Made by a program: the position numbers and the translations under genes. Positions 34,801-43,438 of a stretch of DNA of 61,497 nt are shown here, one piece after another. The DNA is from Streptomyces scabichelini (GTDB lineage Bacteria; Actinomycetota; Actinomycetes; Streptomycetales; Streptomycetaceae). The notes below the pieces were generated by a model that worked only from the letters and a program-made list of their open reading frames with translations, had not been told where the DNA came from and searched no databases. Positions within the stretch are counted from its first letter, which is position 1, and every line of letters begins with the position of its first letter. The stretch is from assembly GCF_011045015.1 (NCBI RefSeq), contig NZ_JAAKZY010000036.1:1-61497 (forward strand). Reading direction: 5' to 3'.

Positions 34801-35612
34801 GGGCTCATGGGTCCCACCGGCAGGTTGGCTTCGGCCAGGGCGTCGGCGAGTTCACGGTGCTCGGCGCAGCGGCCGTAGAAGTCGGCGCGTACGCCGAGGA
34901 CGACGCGCAGCCGGCTTGCGGGCTCGGCGGCGGCCAGCAGGCGGGCAAGGAAGCCGGCCCGCTCTGCGGGGTCGCGGCAGAGGGTGAAGACCTCCTCGAA
35001 CTGGTCCACGACCAGCCAGGTGTCCCCTTCGCCCGGGGCCGGTACACACAGGGTGTCGTGGGTGCGCAGCGGATGCTCGCCCGGGGTGAGGATCCGCACA
35101 GTCGCCGGCCGGTGCGGTCCCTCGAGGCTGCGCAGGCGGGGAATCAGCCCCGCCCGCAGCAGGGATGACTTGCCACTGCCGGACGGCCCGAAGACCGCAA
35201 ACACCCGGTGCGCCGTCCCCGCGCGGACCAGCGCATCGGCCATTTCGTCCCGGCCGAAGAAGAGATCCGCATCGCCCACGTCGAACCGGGCCAGGCCACG
35301 GTAGGGGGAAGGAGCGGTCTCGTCCGCCACCAGGTCGGCCGCCCGGGCCTGCTCCGTGACCGCCTCGCGCCAGCGCCGCTCCCACGCCTTCTCCTCGCCG
35401 CCGCATGCCCGCACATAGGCCAAGGCCACCGGCAGGGAGGGCAGTTGTTCCCCTGCGGCCGCTCTCGACAGGGTGGTGACCGAGACCTCCACCTGCCGGG
35501 CCATCTGCCGGTAGGTGATGCCGCCCGCTTCCTGACGCAGCTTGCGCAACTCGAACGCAAACCGCTGGACCGGACCCAGCCCCGGATCGAGGTCCGCCTC
35601 CGGACGCCCCAT
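31842..35612 (-). CDS. XRE-HTH / STAND NTPase / WD40-repeat protein
   Basis: A 1256-residue multidomain protein. Residues 15-75 hold an XRE-type helix-turn-helix (TYRQMARQVEVSVTTLSRAA). From about 110 there is an nSTAND NTPase: entry PYRGLARFDVGDADLFFGRD, Walker A GPSGSGKSSLLRAGL (about 141-148) and Walker B DTWLVVDQFEEVF (about 195-205); a helical part follows. A membrane helix lies at about 505-525 (LFTTLAALLVLALIAGITAW), then a WD40 propeller to the end (repeats such as FSPDGRTLAVAGLSGTLQLWD). The ATG at 35612 follows a G-rich ribosome site. The long in-frame extension to 35873 has no family match. STAND proteins act as signal-triggered switches, some in antiviral defence; the target here is unknown. 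The gene is monocistronic. Confidence 0.92.
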   Translation of the reverse strand: MGRPEADLDPGLGPVQRFAFELRKLRQEAGGITYRQMARQVEVSVTTLSRAAAGEQLPSLPVALAYVRACGGEEKAWERRWREAVTEQARAADLVADETAPSPYRGLARFDVGDADLFFGRDEMADALVRAGTAHRVFAVFGPSGSGKSSLLRAGLIPRLRSLEGPHRPATVRILTPGEHPLRTHDTLCVPAPGEGDTWLVVDQFEEVFTLCRDPAERAGFLARLLAAAEPASRLRVVLGVRADFYGRCAEHRELADALAEANLPVGPMSPAELREAVVRPAQAAGLIVERELTARLVEETGGEPGGLPLLSHALRETWRRRRGRALTMAAYEAAGGVRGAIAQTAEDAYGTLSGEQAVLARQILLRLITPGEGSQDTRRPVDRAELDFAPSGEVALVLDRLARSRLLTLDDDTVDLAHEALITSWPRLSAWIEEARERLRTHRRLTEAARTWDELGRDPGALYRGTRLATADEHLADQPLTPLEEAFLTAARTSRSSELRRRRGLFTTLAALLVLALIAGITAWQQSRTSDRRHHEAEARRIAAVADSVRFADPVRAMQLSVAAWRLAETTETRSALLGATTQQQEDKFSFPDTASRPIKQRLAADGHTLLAVYPDSIRTWDLRTRRLTHTYRGLGKLLHEGEEVDEWTDTVELSPDGRTLALVQEKGVLLWDIRAERIAWRLDGESPSEVRFGPSGRTLVADDIDTSHLLRVWDVRNHRLRTTVSLGFDNAMSARETAVSPDDRLLYACSDDRPPEVWDIAERRKLDLPRLAALGRDACHAQDVAFSPDSRSLAMATDTGIRRWDLGSGRELSRLAAGSPYWLRFSPDGRFLAAVVDGHILVWRLSVPDTPVYRHVLVNELPEEFEFDLPTRTLRYRTEYSTTVRTVSLGPAVTTHWHDTDNDYPLSQLAPDGRTLALFQSPLGGTTRLRLQDTRSGRALATPPVDPCAADVHPEDIDCYDMVAWSANSRYVAVGRVGEDSSGVRAGRQRIIVWDVRTGRAHATVDIRPQEEGFSDIFGIALSPDGDTLLVARELPQAVTEVWDLREQGQVRKARSLTGTGVLGMVVRPDTGKVVDASGAVADPRSGRVVQRTLTEDQTETLAFSADGAYLAASDSGGRVTLWDGDVHTRLGVLAGTYTGAPFPEADSNVTALAFSPDGRTLAVAGLSGTLQLWDTASRSLLGSALPTPGDPILSVAFTEDGDTLYTTGKNVRLQRYEIAPERLVRQACTRAGSSLSPADWKTYLPDIPYRRTC

Positions 35613-35900
35613 AGCGCTTCCCCCCCCGTGCCGCGCCCGTGACCAGCAGCGGCGTCTCATCCCAACACCCGCCCCACCACCGTGAAAGACACCATCTCGC
35701 CAACCCAAGCCTGCGACCTGCTTTGTTTCACGCCCGGGACACGGCTGTGCAACAACCCCAAACCCCGTGAACTCGATCCAGGACGCCCCAGTGGCTGCCC
35801 TGACGGAGAAACAGGTGATTGAACGGCCACGGTTCACATAGCCCGTGGACACACGGCCCCAATCGCAAAACACCGCAATGAACAGAGGGGTACATCAGTT
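35613..35900. other. Divergent intergenic region
   Basis: The start regions of the leftward STAND gene and the rightward secreted-protein gene face each other here, so both promoters should lie in this stretch. A GAGGGG ribosome site precedes 35901. No further motif was recognised. Confidence 0.4.
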
Positions 35901-36338
35901 ATGCCTTTCCTGCGCACCCGCACGCGCTCTGCGGCACTCGGCGTCGCCATTGCCGCGACGGCAACACTGTTCGTCGGCGGCACGGTCCAGGCCGCCCCTG
36001 CACAGACCAGCCAGTCGGACGTATCCGTTCAGGGATACATTCCCGGCAAGGATGTAGTGGTCGGGCAGTGCAAGGGGTGGCTAAACAAGAGGACGTCCGA
36101 CGGATACGTCCAGGCCGTCGCACAGTCGTGGAACAACCACGGGTGCCTTTTCGAGCTGCAGCGCAAGCGGGAGGGATCCGGCGGTTACGACTGGAAGCCC
36201 GTCTCAGACATATACCACATCCGGAACTCCAAGAACGCGACCGGATACCACTGGAACGGAACGAAAGCCGCCTCTCGCGTCTGCCTGCTGAATGCCACGA
36301 CCGGTAGTCCGGTGGTCTGTGGTGACGCTGCCTGGTAG
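35901..36338 (+). CDS. Small secreted protein of unknown function
   Basis: A 145-residue exported protein. The signal peptide has a TRTRSAALG start and the core VAIAATATLFVGGTV, cleaved after VQAAPA at about 33. The mature part has four cysteines (GQCKGWLN, HGCLFELQRK, SRVCLLNAT and PVVCGDAAW) that may form two disulfides, with many aromatic residues. No domain was recognised. It is followed 122 bases later by another small secreted protein gene. Confidence 0.8.
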   Translation: MPFLRTRTRSAALGVAIAATATLFVGGTVQAAPAQTSQSDVSVQGYIPGKDVVVGQCKGWLNKRTSDGYVQAVAQSWNNHGCLFELQRKREGSGGYDWKPVSDIYHIRNSKNATGYHWNGTKAASRVCLLNATTGSPVVCGDAAW

Positions 36339-36460
36339 AAGCCGGCAGACGTACGACAGGCTCTGCAGCGACTGGAAGTAGCAAGATATCGCTCATCGGT
36401 CGAGGGGCCGGTGTGGTCCGTCCACGAGGGCGCCAAACTTCGCGTACAGGGGGAATTTCC

Positions 36461-36865
36461 ATGCACGTTCGCACCAAGGCCACCGTCTTACTCACGGCGG
36501 GTGCCCTGCTCTCCGGCCTGTTCGCCGGCGCCACGAGCGCGTCCGCGGCCCCGGCCGGTGCCACGGCCCAGGAGGCGTCCGTCTCGGCCGCCGCGGCGAG
36601 GTGCCAGCTCAGGGACTTCATCGGCTGGTACTGCGGCTACGAGGTCCTCAACCCGTACAGCGACCGAGGGGACCGGGGCGCCAAGGTACGAGAGATCCAG
36701 GCGCTGCTGAGGTTCCACGGCGTGTCCATCGGATCGTCGGGCGTCGACGGCATCTTCGGCGACGACACCGAGCGCGCCGTGAAGACCCAGGGCCGCAAGG
36801 GCATCGCCCGGGACGGCAAGGTCGGCCCGAACACCTGGTACTACCTCCGCACGCCGGGCGCCTGA
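36461..36865 (+). CDS. Secreted peptidoglycan-binding domain protein
   Basis: A 134-residue exported protein with a signal peptide (TKATVLLTAGALLSGLFAGA, cleavage near SASAAP) and one PG_binding_1 domain: GDRGAKVREIQALLRFHGVS, VDGIFGDDTERAVKTQ and DGKVGPNTWYYLR, about residues 65-132. Two cysteines (RCQL and WYCGY) lie before it. No catalytic domain is attached, so it may decorate the wall or inhibit or target partners. The ATG at 36461 follows CAGGGGGAA. It is close to the preceding secreted gene but could have its own promoter. Confidence 0.85.
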   Translation: MHVRTKATVLLTAGALLSGLFAGATSASAAPAGATAQEASVSAAAARCQLRDFIGWYCGYEVLNPYSDRGDRGAKVREIQALLRFHGVSIGSSGVDGIFGDDTERAVKTQGRKGIARDGKVGPNTWYYLRTPGA

Positions 36866-36947
36866 CCGGGGAAGGCGGGCCCGGGGTGTGACCCGGATAC
36901 GCGTCAAGGGGCAATGAGTTGATCTTGAAGCCCTGACAGGACGTCTC

Positions 36948-36993
36948 ACAGCGAGACACCCAGGCCCGGTGGCGGGCCTGGATGTCTCGCTGT
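36948..36993. terminator. 21-bp hairpin terminator
   Basis: Arms 36948-36968 and 36973-36993 (ACAGCGAGAC...GTCTCGCTGT) pair over 21 bp with one mismatch around a GTGG loop, 83 bases after the peptidoglycan-binding gene. The remaining gap to 37175 shows no supported gene. Confidence 0.75.
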
Positions 36994-37175
36994 GGAACCT
37001 CGACGCTCTTCTGCGCGACTGGGTCGGGATCGGGCTCGGCTTCGAGAAGCTGGCGCGGGTATCCGCCCAGAGGATGACGCCCAGCCGATAAATCCGGTCG
37101 ACAGGCGAGCCCGCGGCGCACTGTGATGGCTCCGACTGCCCGTCGCACGGAGCGGGCCGACCGCAGGAGCCGCTC

Positions 37176-38075
37176 TTGGCAACCGAGAGAACCGCGGACA
37201 TCTATCCGGCGATCGATGTGGCACTGGTCAGGCGCCTGGTCGATGCGCAGTTCCCACAGTGGGCCGAGCTGCCTTTGGAGCTGCTCGACCCGGCCGGCTC
37301 GGACCATGTGATCCACCGGCTGGGCGAGGAGCTGTCCGTCCGGCTGCCCCGCCATGCCGGGGCCATTGGGCAGGCCAGGAAGGAGTCCGAGTGGCTGCCC
37401 CGGCTCGCTCCGCACCTGCCCCTGGCCGTCCCGGTCCCGGTAGCGGTGGGGGAACCCGACTTCGGCTACCCGTGGCCATGGGCGGTCTCCCGCTGGCTGG
37501 ACGGAGAGGTGGCGACCGTCGAGGCGCTGGCCGACTCGTCCGTGGCCGCCGTCGAGCTGGCGGAGTTCCTGACCGCCCTTCAGCAGTTCGCGCCCAAGAA
37601 CATCCTGGATGGGGACGTCCGCGAGGACCTCACCGGTCGGCCACTGGCCGACCGGGACCGCGCGACGCGGGCCGCTGTCACGGAGGTCGACGGGGTGTTC
37701 GACACCGTGGCCATGACTGACCTGTGGGACGCGGCGCTGGGCGCCCCCGGATGGGATCGCCCTCCGGTCTGGTTCCATGGCGACTTCCACACCGGCAACC
37801 TGCTGACCGCGGACGGCCGCCTCAGCGCGGTCATCGACTTCGGCGAGCTCGGCATCGGTGACCCGGCCTGCGACCTGACCATCGCCTTCACCTTGATGTC
37901 GGCCGGGAGCCGGGCTGCCTTCCGGGCCGCGCTCGGGGTGGACGACGCCACCTGGACCCGGGGCCGCGGCTGGGCCTTGACCACCGCTCTGAACGCCTAC
38001 ACCTCCTACGCTGCCGTCAACCCCCGCGTCGCCGCGCAGACCACCCGACAGATCACCGAGGCCCTCATCGGCTGA
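37176..38075 (+). CDS. Aminoglycoside phosphotransferase-family kinase
   Basis: A 299-residue small-molecule kinase of the APH/choline kinase fold. It has a shortened N-lobe, the catalytic loop WFHGDFHTGNLL (Asp and Asn at about 201 and 206) and the metal motif VIDFGELGIGDPACDL. The TTG start at 37176 is chosen because GGAG (37166-37169) precedes it and the first helix follows normally. Such stand-alone APH-like genes are common in Streptomyces and often do not confer resistance. No biosynthetic or resistance cluster surrounds it; the substrate is unknown. Confidence 0.88.
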   Translation: MATERTADIYPAIDVALVRRLVDAQFPQWAELPLELLDPAGSDHVIHRLGEELSVRLPRHAGAIGQARKESEWLPRLAPHLPLAVPVPVAVGEPDFGYPWPWAVSRWLDGEVATVEALADSSVAAVELAEFLTALQQFAPKNILDGDVREDLTGRPLADRDRATRAAVTEVDGVFDTVAMTDLWDAALGAPGWDRPPVWFHGDFHTGNLLTADGRLSAVIDFGELGIGDPACDLTIAFTLMSAGSRAAFRAALGVDDATWTRGRGWALTTALNAYTSYAAVNPRVAAQTTRQITEALIG

Positions 38076-38213
38076 CCACGACGGGGACCCTCCCGTCGGC
38101 GGCCAGACCCAGCCCAGCGCCAACCCGAGCCTCCTCGCCTTCAGCTCGACCGCAGATCAGCCGGAGGAGATGAGAGCGCTTCAGGAATCCCGAAAGGGCA
38201 CCTCGTCCCGGAT

Positions 38214-38435
38214 CTTTTCTTCCTCGAACCGGTCCTCGCCTTCAGCCAGGTCCGGTGGCACGACGGCACGGGAGTGCTGCGGGTCCACCTCTCGCTTGAG
38301 GCTGCGCCTCCCCGGCGGCAGGACGAGAACCTGGATCTCTATCAATACGTGATCGAGGTCGAGACAGACCAGGCCGAGCTGATGCGGGCAGCAGAGGAAT
38401 GGGACCAGCGCCTTGCACAATTCCCCCTGCGCTGA
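38214..38435 (+). pseudogene. C-terminal fragment of a WapI-immunity-like protein
   Basis: The open frame after the APH stop reads DLFFLEPVLAFSQVRWHDGT, GVLRVHLSLEAAPPRRQDEN, LDLYQYVIEVETDQAELMRA and AEEWDQRLAQFPLR. This matches, from memory, the C-terminal half of WapI-family immunity proteins, which protect against contact-dependent or polymorphic toxins. No start codon lies in frame between the APH stop and this domain, so the N-terminal half has been lost. No toxin gene is nearby. Confidence 0.45.
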
Positions 38436-38444
38436 GGCTGCAGT

Positions 38445-39515
38445 TCATCCTGTGCGTCGAGGTTTGGTCCCGGATTTGTGGTGGGCGGGGCGGCTGTAGG
38501 ACTGGCCTGTGGCGAGGACCCGGCCGACATCGTGCCGAGTGGCCGGGTGTCGGTTCTTCGATCCGGTTGGCCGGCCGGGTCCGGGCCTGGATGGTTTCGG
38601 TGCACCGGCTGGTGAGCCGGTCTTCGCGTGCAGGTTTCTGAACCCTCTGCGGACACGGGCCGGGGTGAGCTTGTTCGGTTGGGCCGGCTTCTCCCAGGGG
38701 CGTCGGAGGTCGGTGGCGAGCGGACGGGCGAGCCGGAGCTGGGTGTGGGCGGCGATGACGAGCCAGGTCCAGCGGTCGGCTGCTTCCGAGCTGCGGAGCC
38801 GTGGCCGGGTCCAGCCGAGGGTCTGCTTGAGCAGGCGGAATGTGTGCTCGAGGTCGAAGCGTCGGAGGAACGCCTGCCAGCAGCGGTCGACATCCGCCGC
38901 GGTGGCGCCGGTGCTGGACCACCACATCCAGACTGGCTTGTTCACCCCGCCGGACGGCAGTTTCTCCACGACCAGGCGGATGACAGAGCCCTCGATGATG
39001 GGCAGTGGCCCGTCGTGGTCGAGCCAGGCCGCCCGGCGGGTCAGCCGAGGGTGCAGCCGGTCCCAGGCCTGCGCGGTGGCCTTGCCGTAGAGGCGAGTGA
39101 CGGTGACGGCCTGCGCTGTGCCCCAGCTGTCGGGGTCGCCGAAGATGAACTCGCCGCCGTGCTTGGGCGGTCGGCCGCCCTTGGGGTCATAGACCCGCGG
39201 CGGTGTCGGTCGGCGCATCACGCGGTCGGAGCGGAGCCGGCCGAGGATCTCGACGGGCAGTCCGGCCAAGAGATGAGCGATGCGCGGGGCGTCGTATCCG
39301 GCATCGAGCACGACCAGGACGTGCGGGTCGCCTTCCTTCCAATGGCCGGCGGCGATGGGCCGTTCGACGACCTCACGGATCTGGGCAGTGGTCACTGCGG
39401 CGACGTCGGCGCCGGGCTCCAGCCGGACCGCGTCAAGCAGCGCGGTCCAGGAGGTGCGGCCGGTCTCCAGCGCGGCCACGATCGAGTACGGCCAGCCCGG
39501 CACCATTTGATGCTT
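38445..39515 (-). mobile_element. IS701-like transposase, 5' truncated
   Basis: About 356 residues of a large transposase: KHQMVPGWPYSIVAALETGR, VLVVLDAGYDAPRIAHLL, RLRSDRVMRRPTPPRVYDPK GGRPPKHG, FLRRFDLEHTFRLLKQTLGW and a basic tail. The N-terminal third with the first catalytic Asp is absent; an unrelated 54-codon lead from 39677 replaces it. The second Asp (LDAGYD) and the Glu (DLEHTF) remain. The element cannot be autonomous. It adjoins the AraC gene promoter. Confidence 0.8.
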
Positions 39516-39660
39516 GGTGCCTGTTTGCGATCCGGTGATCTCTTGCTGGGTTACTGGACTGCGGTCGGGTTCCGGCCGCGATGAGTACAGCGGCAGCGGC
39601 GGGTTGGGTTCGGCTTGTTCGGGCGATGCTGGTCCGGCCAGCAACGACAACACTGGCGCC

Positions 39661-40641
39661 ATGGACGTGGTCAGCACTGCCGAGGTGTCGGCCGGAGAGC
39701 GGTTCGGCTTCTGGCGTGAGGTGAACTCGAAGCTCTGGGTGCCCTACGACTTACGCTGCGACCCGCAGGTGGAGAGCGGATTTCGGGCTCAGGTCGGGAT
39801 CAGCGAGTTCGGCCCCGTGCAGGCGACGCTAATGACCACGATGCCGCACTCGGTCCACCGCACGCCCAAGCTCATCCGCCAGGCCGATCCCGAAGTGTTC
39901 AAGCTGGGCTGCATCGTGCGTGGCGGCGGCATGATGACGCAAGACGGCCGACGCGCGGATCTCGGAGTCGGAGATCTGGTGCTGTTCGACACCTCGCGCC
40001 CCTACGTCGGCGAGCATGCGCCGCATATTCCTGCATTCCAGATGCTGCTCCTGCGCTTCCCGCGCTCGTTGTTGCCATTGCCTGCCCGGGAGCTGCGGCA
40101 GCTGAGCGCCGTGACCATCCCGGGTTGGGAGGGCATCGGTGCGCTGTCGTCACAGTTCCTGCTGCACCTCGCACGGCACATGCACGAACTCAGCCCGACC
40201 GATACCGCCCGGCTGTCCACGCTCACCCTCGACGTGCTGACCACAGCCCTGGCCGACGCGCTGGACGCCCAGAGTGAGGTGCTGCCCCACACCAGGCAGC
40301 GCGCGCTGATGGCCCAGATCCATGCCTTCATCCGTGACAACCTGGGCGATCCGCGCCTGAACCCGGACGCGATCGCCGCAGCCCACCACATCTCCCTGCG
40401 CTACCTGCGCAAACTGTTCCAGCAGGATGGGCGCACGGTCGTCGGCTGGATCCGCGAGCGCCGCCTGGAACAGTGCCGACGCGACCTCGCCAACTCCCAC
40501 CTCGCCGCCCGCCCGATTCACGCGATCGCGGCCCGGTGGGGGTTCACCAGCCCCTCGTATTTCAGCCAAGCGTTCCGCAGCACCTACGGCCTCTCCCCGC
40601 GCCAGTACCGCCAGCAGTGCGTGACAGTGCACACAGGCTAA
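39661..40641 (+). CDS. AraC-family transcriptional regulator
   Basis: A 326-residue activator with an N-terminal cupin-like AraC_binding_2 domain (about 15-190; RFGFWREVNSKLWVPYDL, LGCIVRGGGMMTQDGR and DLVLFDTSRPYVGEH) and a C-terminal double helix-turn-helix (about 225-322; HAFIRDNLGDPRLNPDAIAA, VGWIRERRLEQCRRDL and ARWGFTSPSYFSQAFRSTYG). The ATG at 39661 has no clear ribosome site. The target operon is not adjacent; the nearest downstream gene encodes a secreted protein. An IS remnant ends upstream and may have removed the original partner. Confidence 0.92.
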   Translation: MDVVSTAEVSAGERFGFWREVNSKLWVPYDLRCDPQVESGFRAQVGISEFGPVQATLMTTMPHSVHRTPKLIRQADPEVFKLGCIVRGGGMMTQDGRRADLGVGDLVLFDTSRPYVGEHAPHIPAFQMLLLRFPRSLLPLPARELRQLSAVTIPGWEGIGALSSQFLLHLARHMHELSPTDTARLSTLTLDVLTTALADALDAQSEVLPHTRQRALMAQIHAFIRDNLGDPRLNPDAIAAAHHISLRYLRKLFQQDGRTVVGWIRERRLEQCRRDLANSHLAARPIHAIAARWGFTSPSYFSQAFRSTYGLSPRQYRQQCVTVHTG

Positions 40642-40771
40642 AGACCTGTGCACTCACCCGTAACGACAGGCCCGGCCGCGGCGTGCATCCTCTGTTGTGG
40701 AATTACATGAGAGGCATCACGCATATGACCGTGTTGTGGTGTTCGCGTCACTAGAAGGGGGATCATTACTC

Positions 40772-41293
40772 GTGAAGCGCCCATTTCGTTTCGCGTGTCT
40801 CGCTTTGGCCCTGGCGATCGGCCTGCCACTAGCCTCAGCGGGCGTCTCGACCGCTTCCTCCGAGGCCGTACCGGTACAGGAGACCTCCCTGTCCCCGACG
40901 TCCGCAACCGCCTGCGTCGGCTGGGCGCAGGGGACGCGGGTCAAGAAGGCCTCCGAGAGCAGGATCTACGTGATCGGTCCGGACTACTACCTGTACTACA
41001 TCCCCAGCCCCACCGACTACTTCAACCTGTGGGCCACCTGGGATGGCATCCTCACTGTGCCGGACAGTCAGTTCGACGCGTGCTACAACAGCGGCTCCAT
41101 AGAGCTGTCTAACGCCCGTCTGGTCAAGGCGAGCACCAGCGCCGCCGTCTACATCTGGATTGGCGAGAGGGGGTGGTACCGCCAAATCTCGGACTGGTCC
41201 ACCTTCACCAACAAGTACCACTTCGACCCGGCGAGGATCCGGACGGTGCCTGCGTCGTCCATTACACCCATCCGCAATGATCCCTGGGATTAG
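40772..41293 (+). CDS. Small secreted protein of unknown function
   Basis: A 173-residue exported protein. The GTG at 40772 (GGGGG upstream at about 40757) starts a signal peptide (KRPFRFACLALALAIGLPLA, cleavage near SAG or STASS). The mature part has two cysteines (TACVGWAQG and DACYNSG) and many tyrosines and tryptophans (GPDYYLYYIPSPTDYFNLWA). No family was recognised. A strong terminator follows directly at 41301. Confidence 0.75.
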   Translation: MKRPFRFACLALALAIGLPLASAGVSTASSEAVPVQETSLSPTSATACVGWAQGTRVKKASESRIYVIGPDYYLYYIPSPTDYFNLWATWDGILTVPDSQFDACYNSGSIELSNARLVKASTSAAVYIWIGERGWYRQISDWSTFTNKYHFDPARIRTVPASSITPIRNDPWD

Positions 41294-41300
41294 ACGGTGA

Positions 41301-41334
41301 ATCGGGCACCTTCCCAGCCGGGGAGGTGCCCGAT
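41301..41334. terminator. Hairpin terminator after the secreted-protein gene
   Basis: A 15-bp stem with one G-T pair (ATCGGGCACCTTCCC / GGGGAGGTGCCCGAT, loop AGCC) starts 8 bases after the stop codon. A second hairpin, CAGCCCCTCA / TGAGGGGCTG, follows at 41401-41433. Confidence 0.75.
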
Positions 41335-41434
41335 CCGTTCGATTTTCGTCGTCAGCGACCTGCACCGCTACGTGAATCGGCGACGACGCACGAGTGCGGC
41401 CAGCCCCTCACGACCTGTCGTCTTGAGGGGCTGC

Positions 41435-42111
41435 CTGCGCGTGGAGCTCATAGACTTCGACAGCGGCGCGGGGACGTCAGTCGCTCGCAGTACCGCCGAT
41501 GCGACATGGGTGCGGCCTGGTGCTTGGTGGACTTCGGCGCGGGGTGGCCCTCGGGGGCAAGCATGCGCCAGGCGTTCACGCTATAGCGGGCAAGGATGCG
41601 GGTGCGAACTGCTCGCGGACCTCCGGGCCCCCAAGAGCGCGGGCGGTCACGTCCAGCTCGACCTGCAGCGGGGGCGCCGACCTGCCTGTCGGCGTCGGTA
41701 AGCCGGCCACCCAGGCCGTGCTCGGCTCGGGTCTGACCATGCTGGAGCAGGTGGCACAGTGCACGCAGTGCGAGCTTGTGGCGCTGCGCGGGGTCGACCC
41801 GAAGGCCGTACGTGTCCTGTCGGAGGCTGGAGCAAGGGGGGCTGGTCCTCCGCGCCAGGGCCGGCGGACACAACCCGCGCGCCGGCTCGGCCGGATACCG
41901 CGGGGAATCAGCCATGAGGTCCGCGAGGGGCAAGCCCGGACGACGGCTCGACGCACGTCTTCAGCGTCCTCTCCCGATCACGCCGCTCCCGCGGCAAGCG
42001 GAGGAACGCCCCCTGTCTACTGATCCCGAGCCCTTTCGGCGCTGCCCTTCGCGATTCCCGCGCGTCAGTCCATCACCCTGCCTTCCCGTCCGTGGAGTCC
42101 AGCACGCCCCC
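41435..42111. other. Decayed region with no recognised gene
   Basis: Both strands show interrupted coding-like frames. On the minus strand LDVTARALGGPEVREQF and YGLRVDPAQRHKLALRALCH appear in different frames between about 41600 and 41850, looking like a broken regulator or transposase, but no family could be named. Confidence 0.3.
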
Positions 42112-42332
42112 GCCGCGAGTCGGTAAGTTCCTGGGCTGTCGCGTCACCGTGTGCGCCGCCCGGCCGGTGTTCGCCGCGCCGACGCGCTTCCCCGCGGCGG
42201 ACAAGGTCGTCGTGGACCGGCCGCACCACTGACTGTCGGGCACCCGGACGCTGGAAGTCGCGCTGCGGCTGCCAATCGCGTTCGTGGGAGCGATGGGCTC
42301 ACGGTACCCACATCGACCGGGGCCGCGGGTTG
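42112..42332 (+). pseudogene. XdhC/CoxI-family remnant
   Basis: The plus strand reads RVGKFLGCRVTVCAARPVFA, APTRFPAADKVVVDRPHH and then a stop. After a gap and frame change it reads TLEVALRLPIAFVGAMGSR. The pieces follow the Rossmann half of XdhC proteins (CRVTVCDARPxFATPxRFP, LExALRLPxAYVGAMGSRRTH), which deliver the molybdenum cofactor to xanthine and CO dehydrogenases. The middle segment is deleted and both ends are lost. No molybdoenzyme gene is nearby. Confidence 0.6.
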
Positions 42333-42456
42333 CGTGAAGTGGGCATGAGTGCGGCTCGGCCGGACCTCGCCTCCCGGTCCGGCCGAGCCACCCCAACCCT
42401 CAGATCACCGATCCCGAAGTGATCCGTCCACCTCGAAGACCATGTCCGCTGGCGCT

Positions 42457-43173
42457 CTAGGGCACGGCGATCTTCACGGTCGTCTCCGCGTACATGGGCG
42501 GCGTGAACTGGTCGCGAACCTGCACCTTCACCGTGTAGCCACTGGCCGCATCGCTCGGGAACTCTCCCGAGATGTGGCCGTTCTCCACCTTGATGCCTGT
42601 GGGCAGCGACGGGTTCACCTCGGTGGTGACCAGCGAGCCCTGGAAGATCGAGTCACCGCCCGAGAACAGGGCGACATCGAATTGCTCGCCACGCTTCACC
42701 GATATGTTCTGGCTCTCCTCGATGGGCCGCGGGCGGTGGGCGTGGGCGTCGCTTGCCGCGGCCCCCTGCAGGATCAGCGAGGCTCCTGCCATGACCGCGT
42801 CGCATACCGATACCAGAACCCATACGTTCTTCGACACTGCCTTGTGCAGCGTGATGTTGCGGATCACCTGACAGGCCCTGGGCGCCGCGTCGAGCACGGA
42901 TTCGGCCATGGCCATGGCGTAGAGCGGGGCCGGCATCTCGTCCTTGGACGCCTGGGTGCCCCCGACGTTGCAGGTGAGAATCCCCAAGCCGAAGGCCAGC
43001 TGGATGATCGAGCCCGGGACCAGGCTCTCCGCCGCCTTCTTCTTGGCCTTCTCCGGATCCGGGGCGCCGTCGTACCCGAGGTACTTCAACAGGGAGGAGA
43101 CCGCCCCCGTGTTGTCCCAGAACATGGAGGCCACCGAAGAGACGATGTCGAGAACGAAGGCCACCGACTTCAC
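42457..43173 (-). CDS. Protein with a C-terminal Ig-like domain, probably 5' truncated
   Basis: A 238-codon frame. Residues 1-140 are helical with hydrophobic segments (SVAFVLDIVSSVASMFWDNT and SIIQLAFGLGILTCNVGGTQ), and residues 150-238 form an Ig-like putative domain (NPSLPTGIKVENGHISGEFP, SGYTVKVQVRDQ). Upstream of the GTG the same frame still reads naturally as KDWDGWGIAGCT, and a second frame further up gives LSAVQGNACLASGGLAEEIE RLRAEPG. The true N-terminus is therefore likely lost behind a frameshift near 43200. The protein family was not recognised. It may be surface-associated. Confidence 0.55.
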   Translation of the reverse strand: MKSVAFVLDIVSSVASMFWDNTGAVSSLLKYLGYDGAPDPEKAKKKAAESLVPGSIIQLAFGLGILTCNVGGTQASKDEMPAPLYAMAMAESVLDAAPRACQVIRNITLHKAVSKNVWVLVSVCDAVMAGASLILQGAAASDAHAHRPRPIEESQNISVKRGEQFDVALFSGGDSIFQGSLVTTEVNPSLPTGIKVENGHISGEFPSDAASGYTVKVQVRDQFTPPMYAETTVKIAVP

Positions 43174-43438
43174 GGTGCACCCGGCGATCCCCCAGCCGTC
43201 CCAGTCCTTGCGCGGCGAGGTGACGGAGGGTGCTCAGCGCGTAGGACAAGCTCAGGCTGCGGTGGCGTCGTCCCCGGCTCGGCTCGCAACCGCTCGATCT
43301 CCTCCGCCAAGCCGCCGGAGGCCAAGCAGGCATTTCCCTGCACCGCCGACAGCGTGGAGAACACCACCTTGGGAAGCGCCTTCCAGATCGTTCAGCTGTG
43401 GGTGTGCGCTCTGGTGGCAACGGCGTGAGCATGAGGGT

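Noticed and set aside
33690..35168. A 492-codon plus-strand open frame
   Set aside because: It lies opposite the STAND domain, whose Walker motifs are clear on the minus strand.
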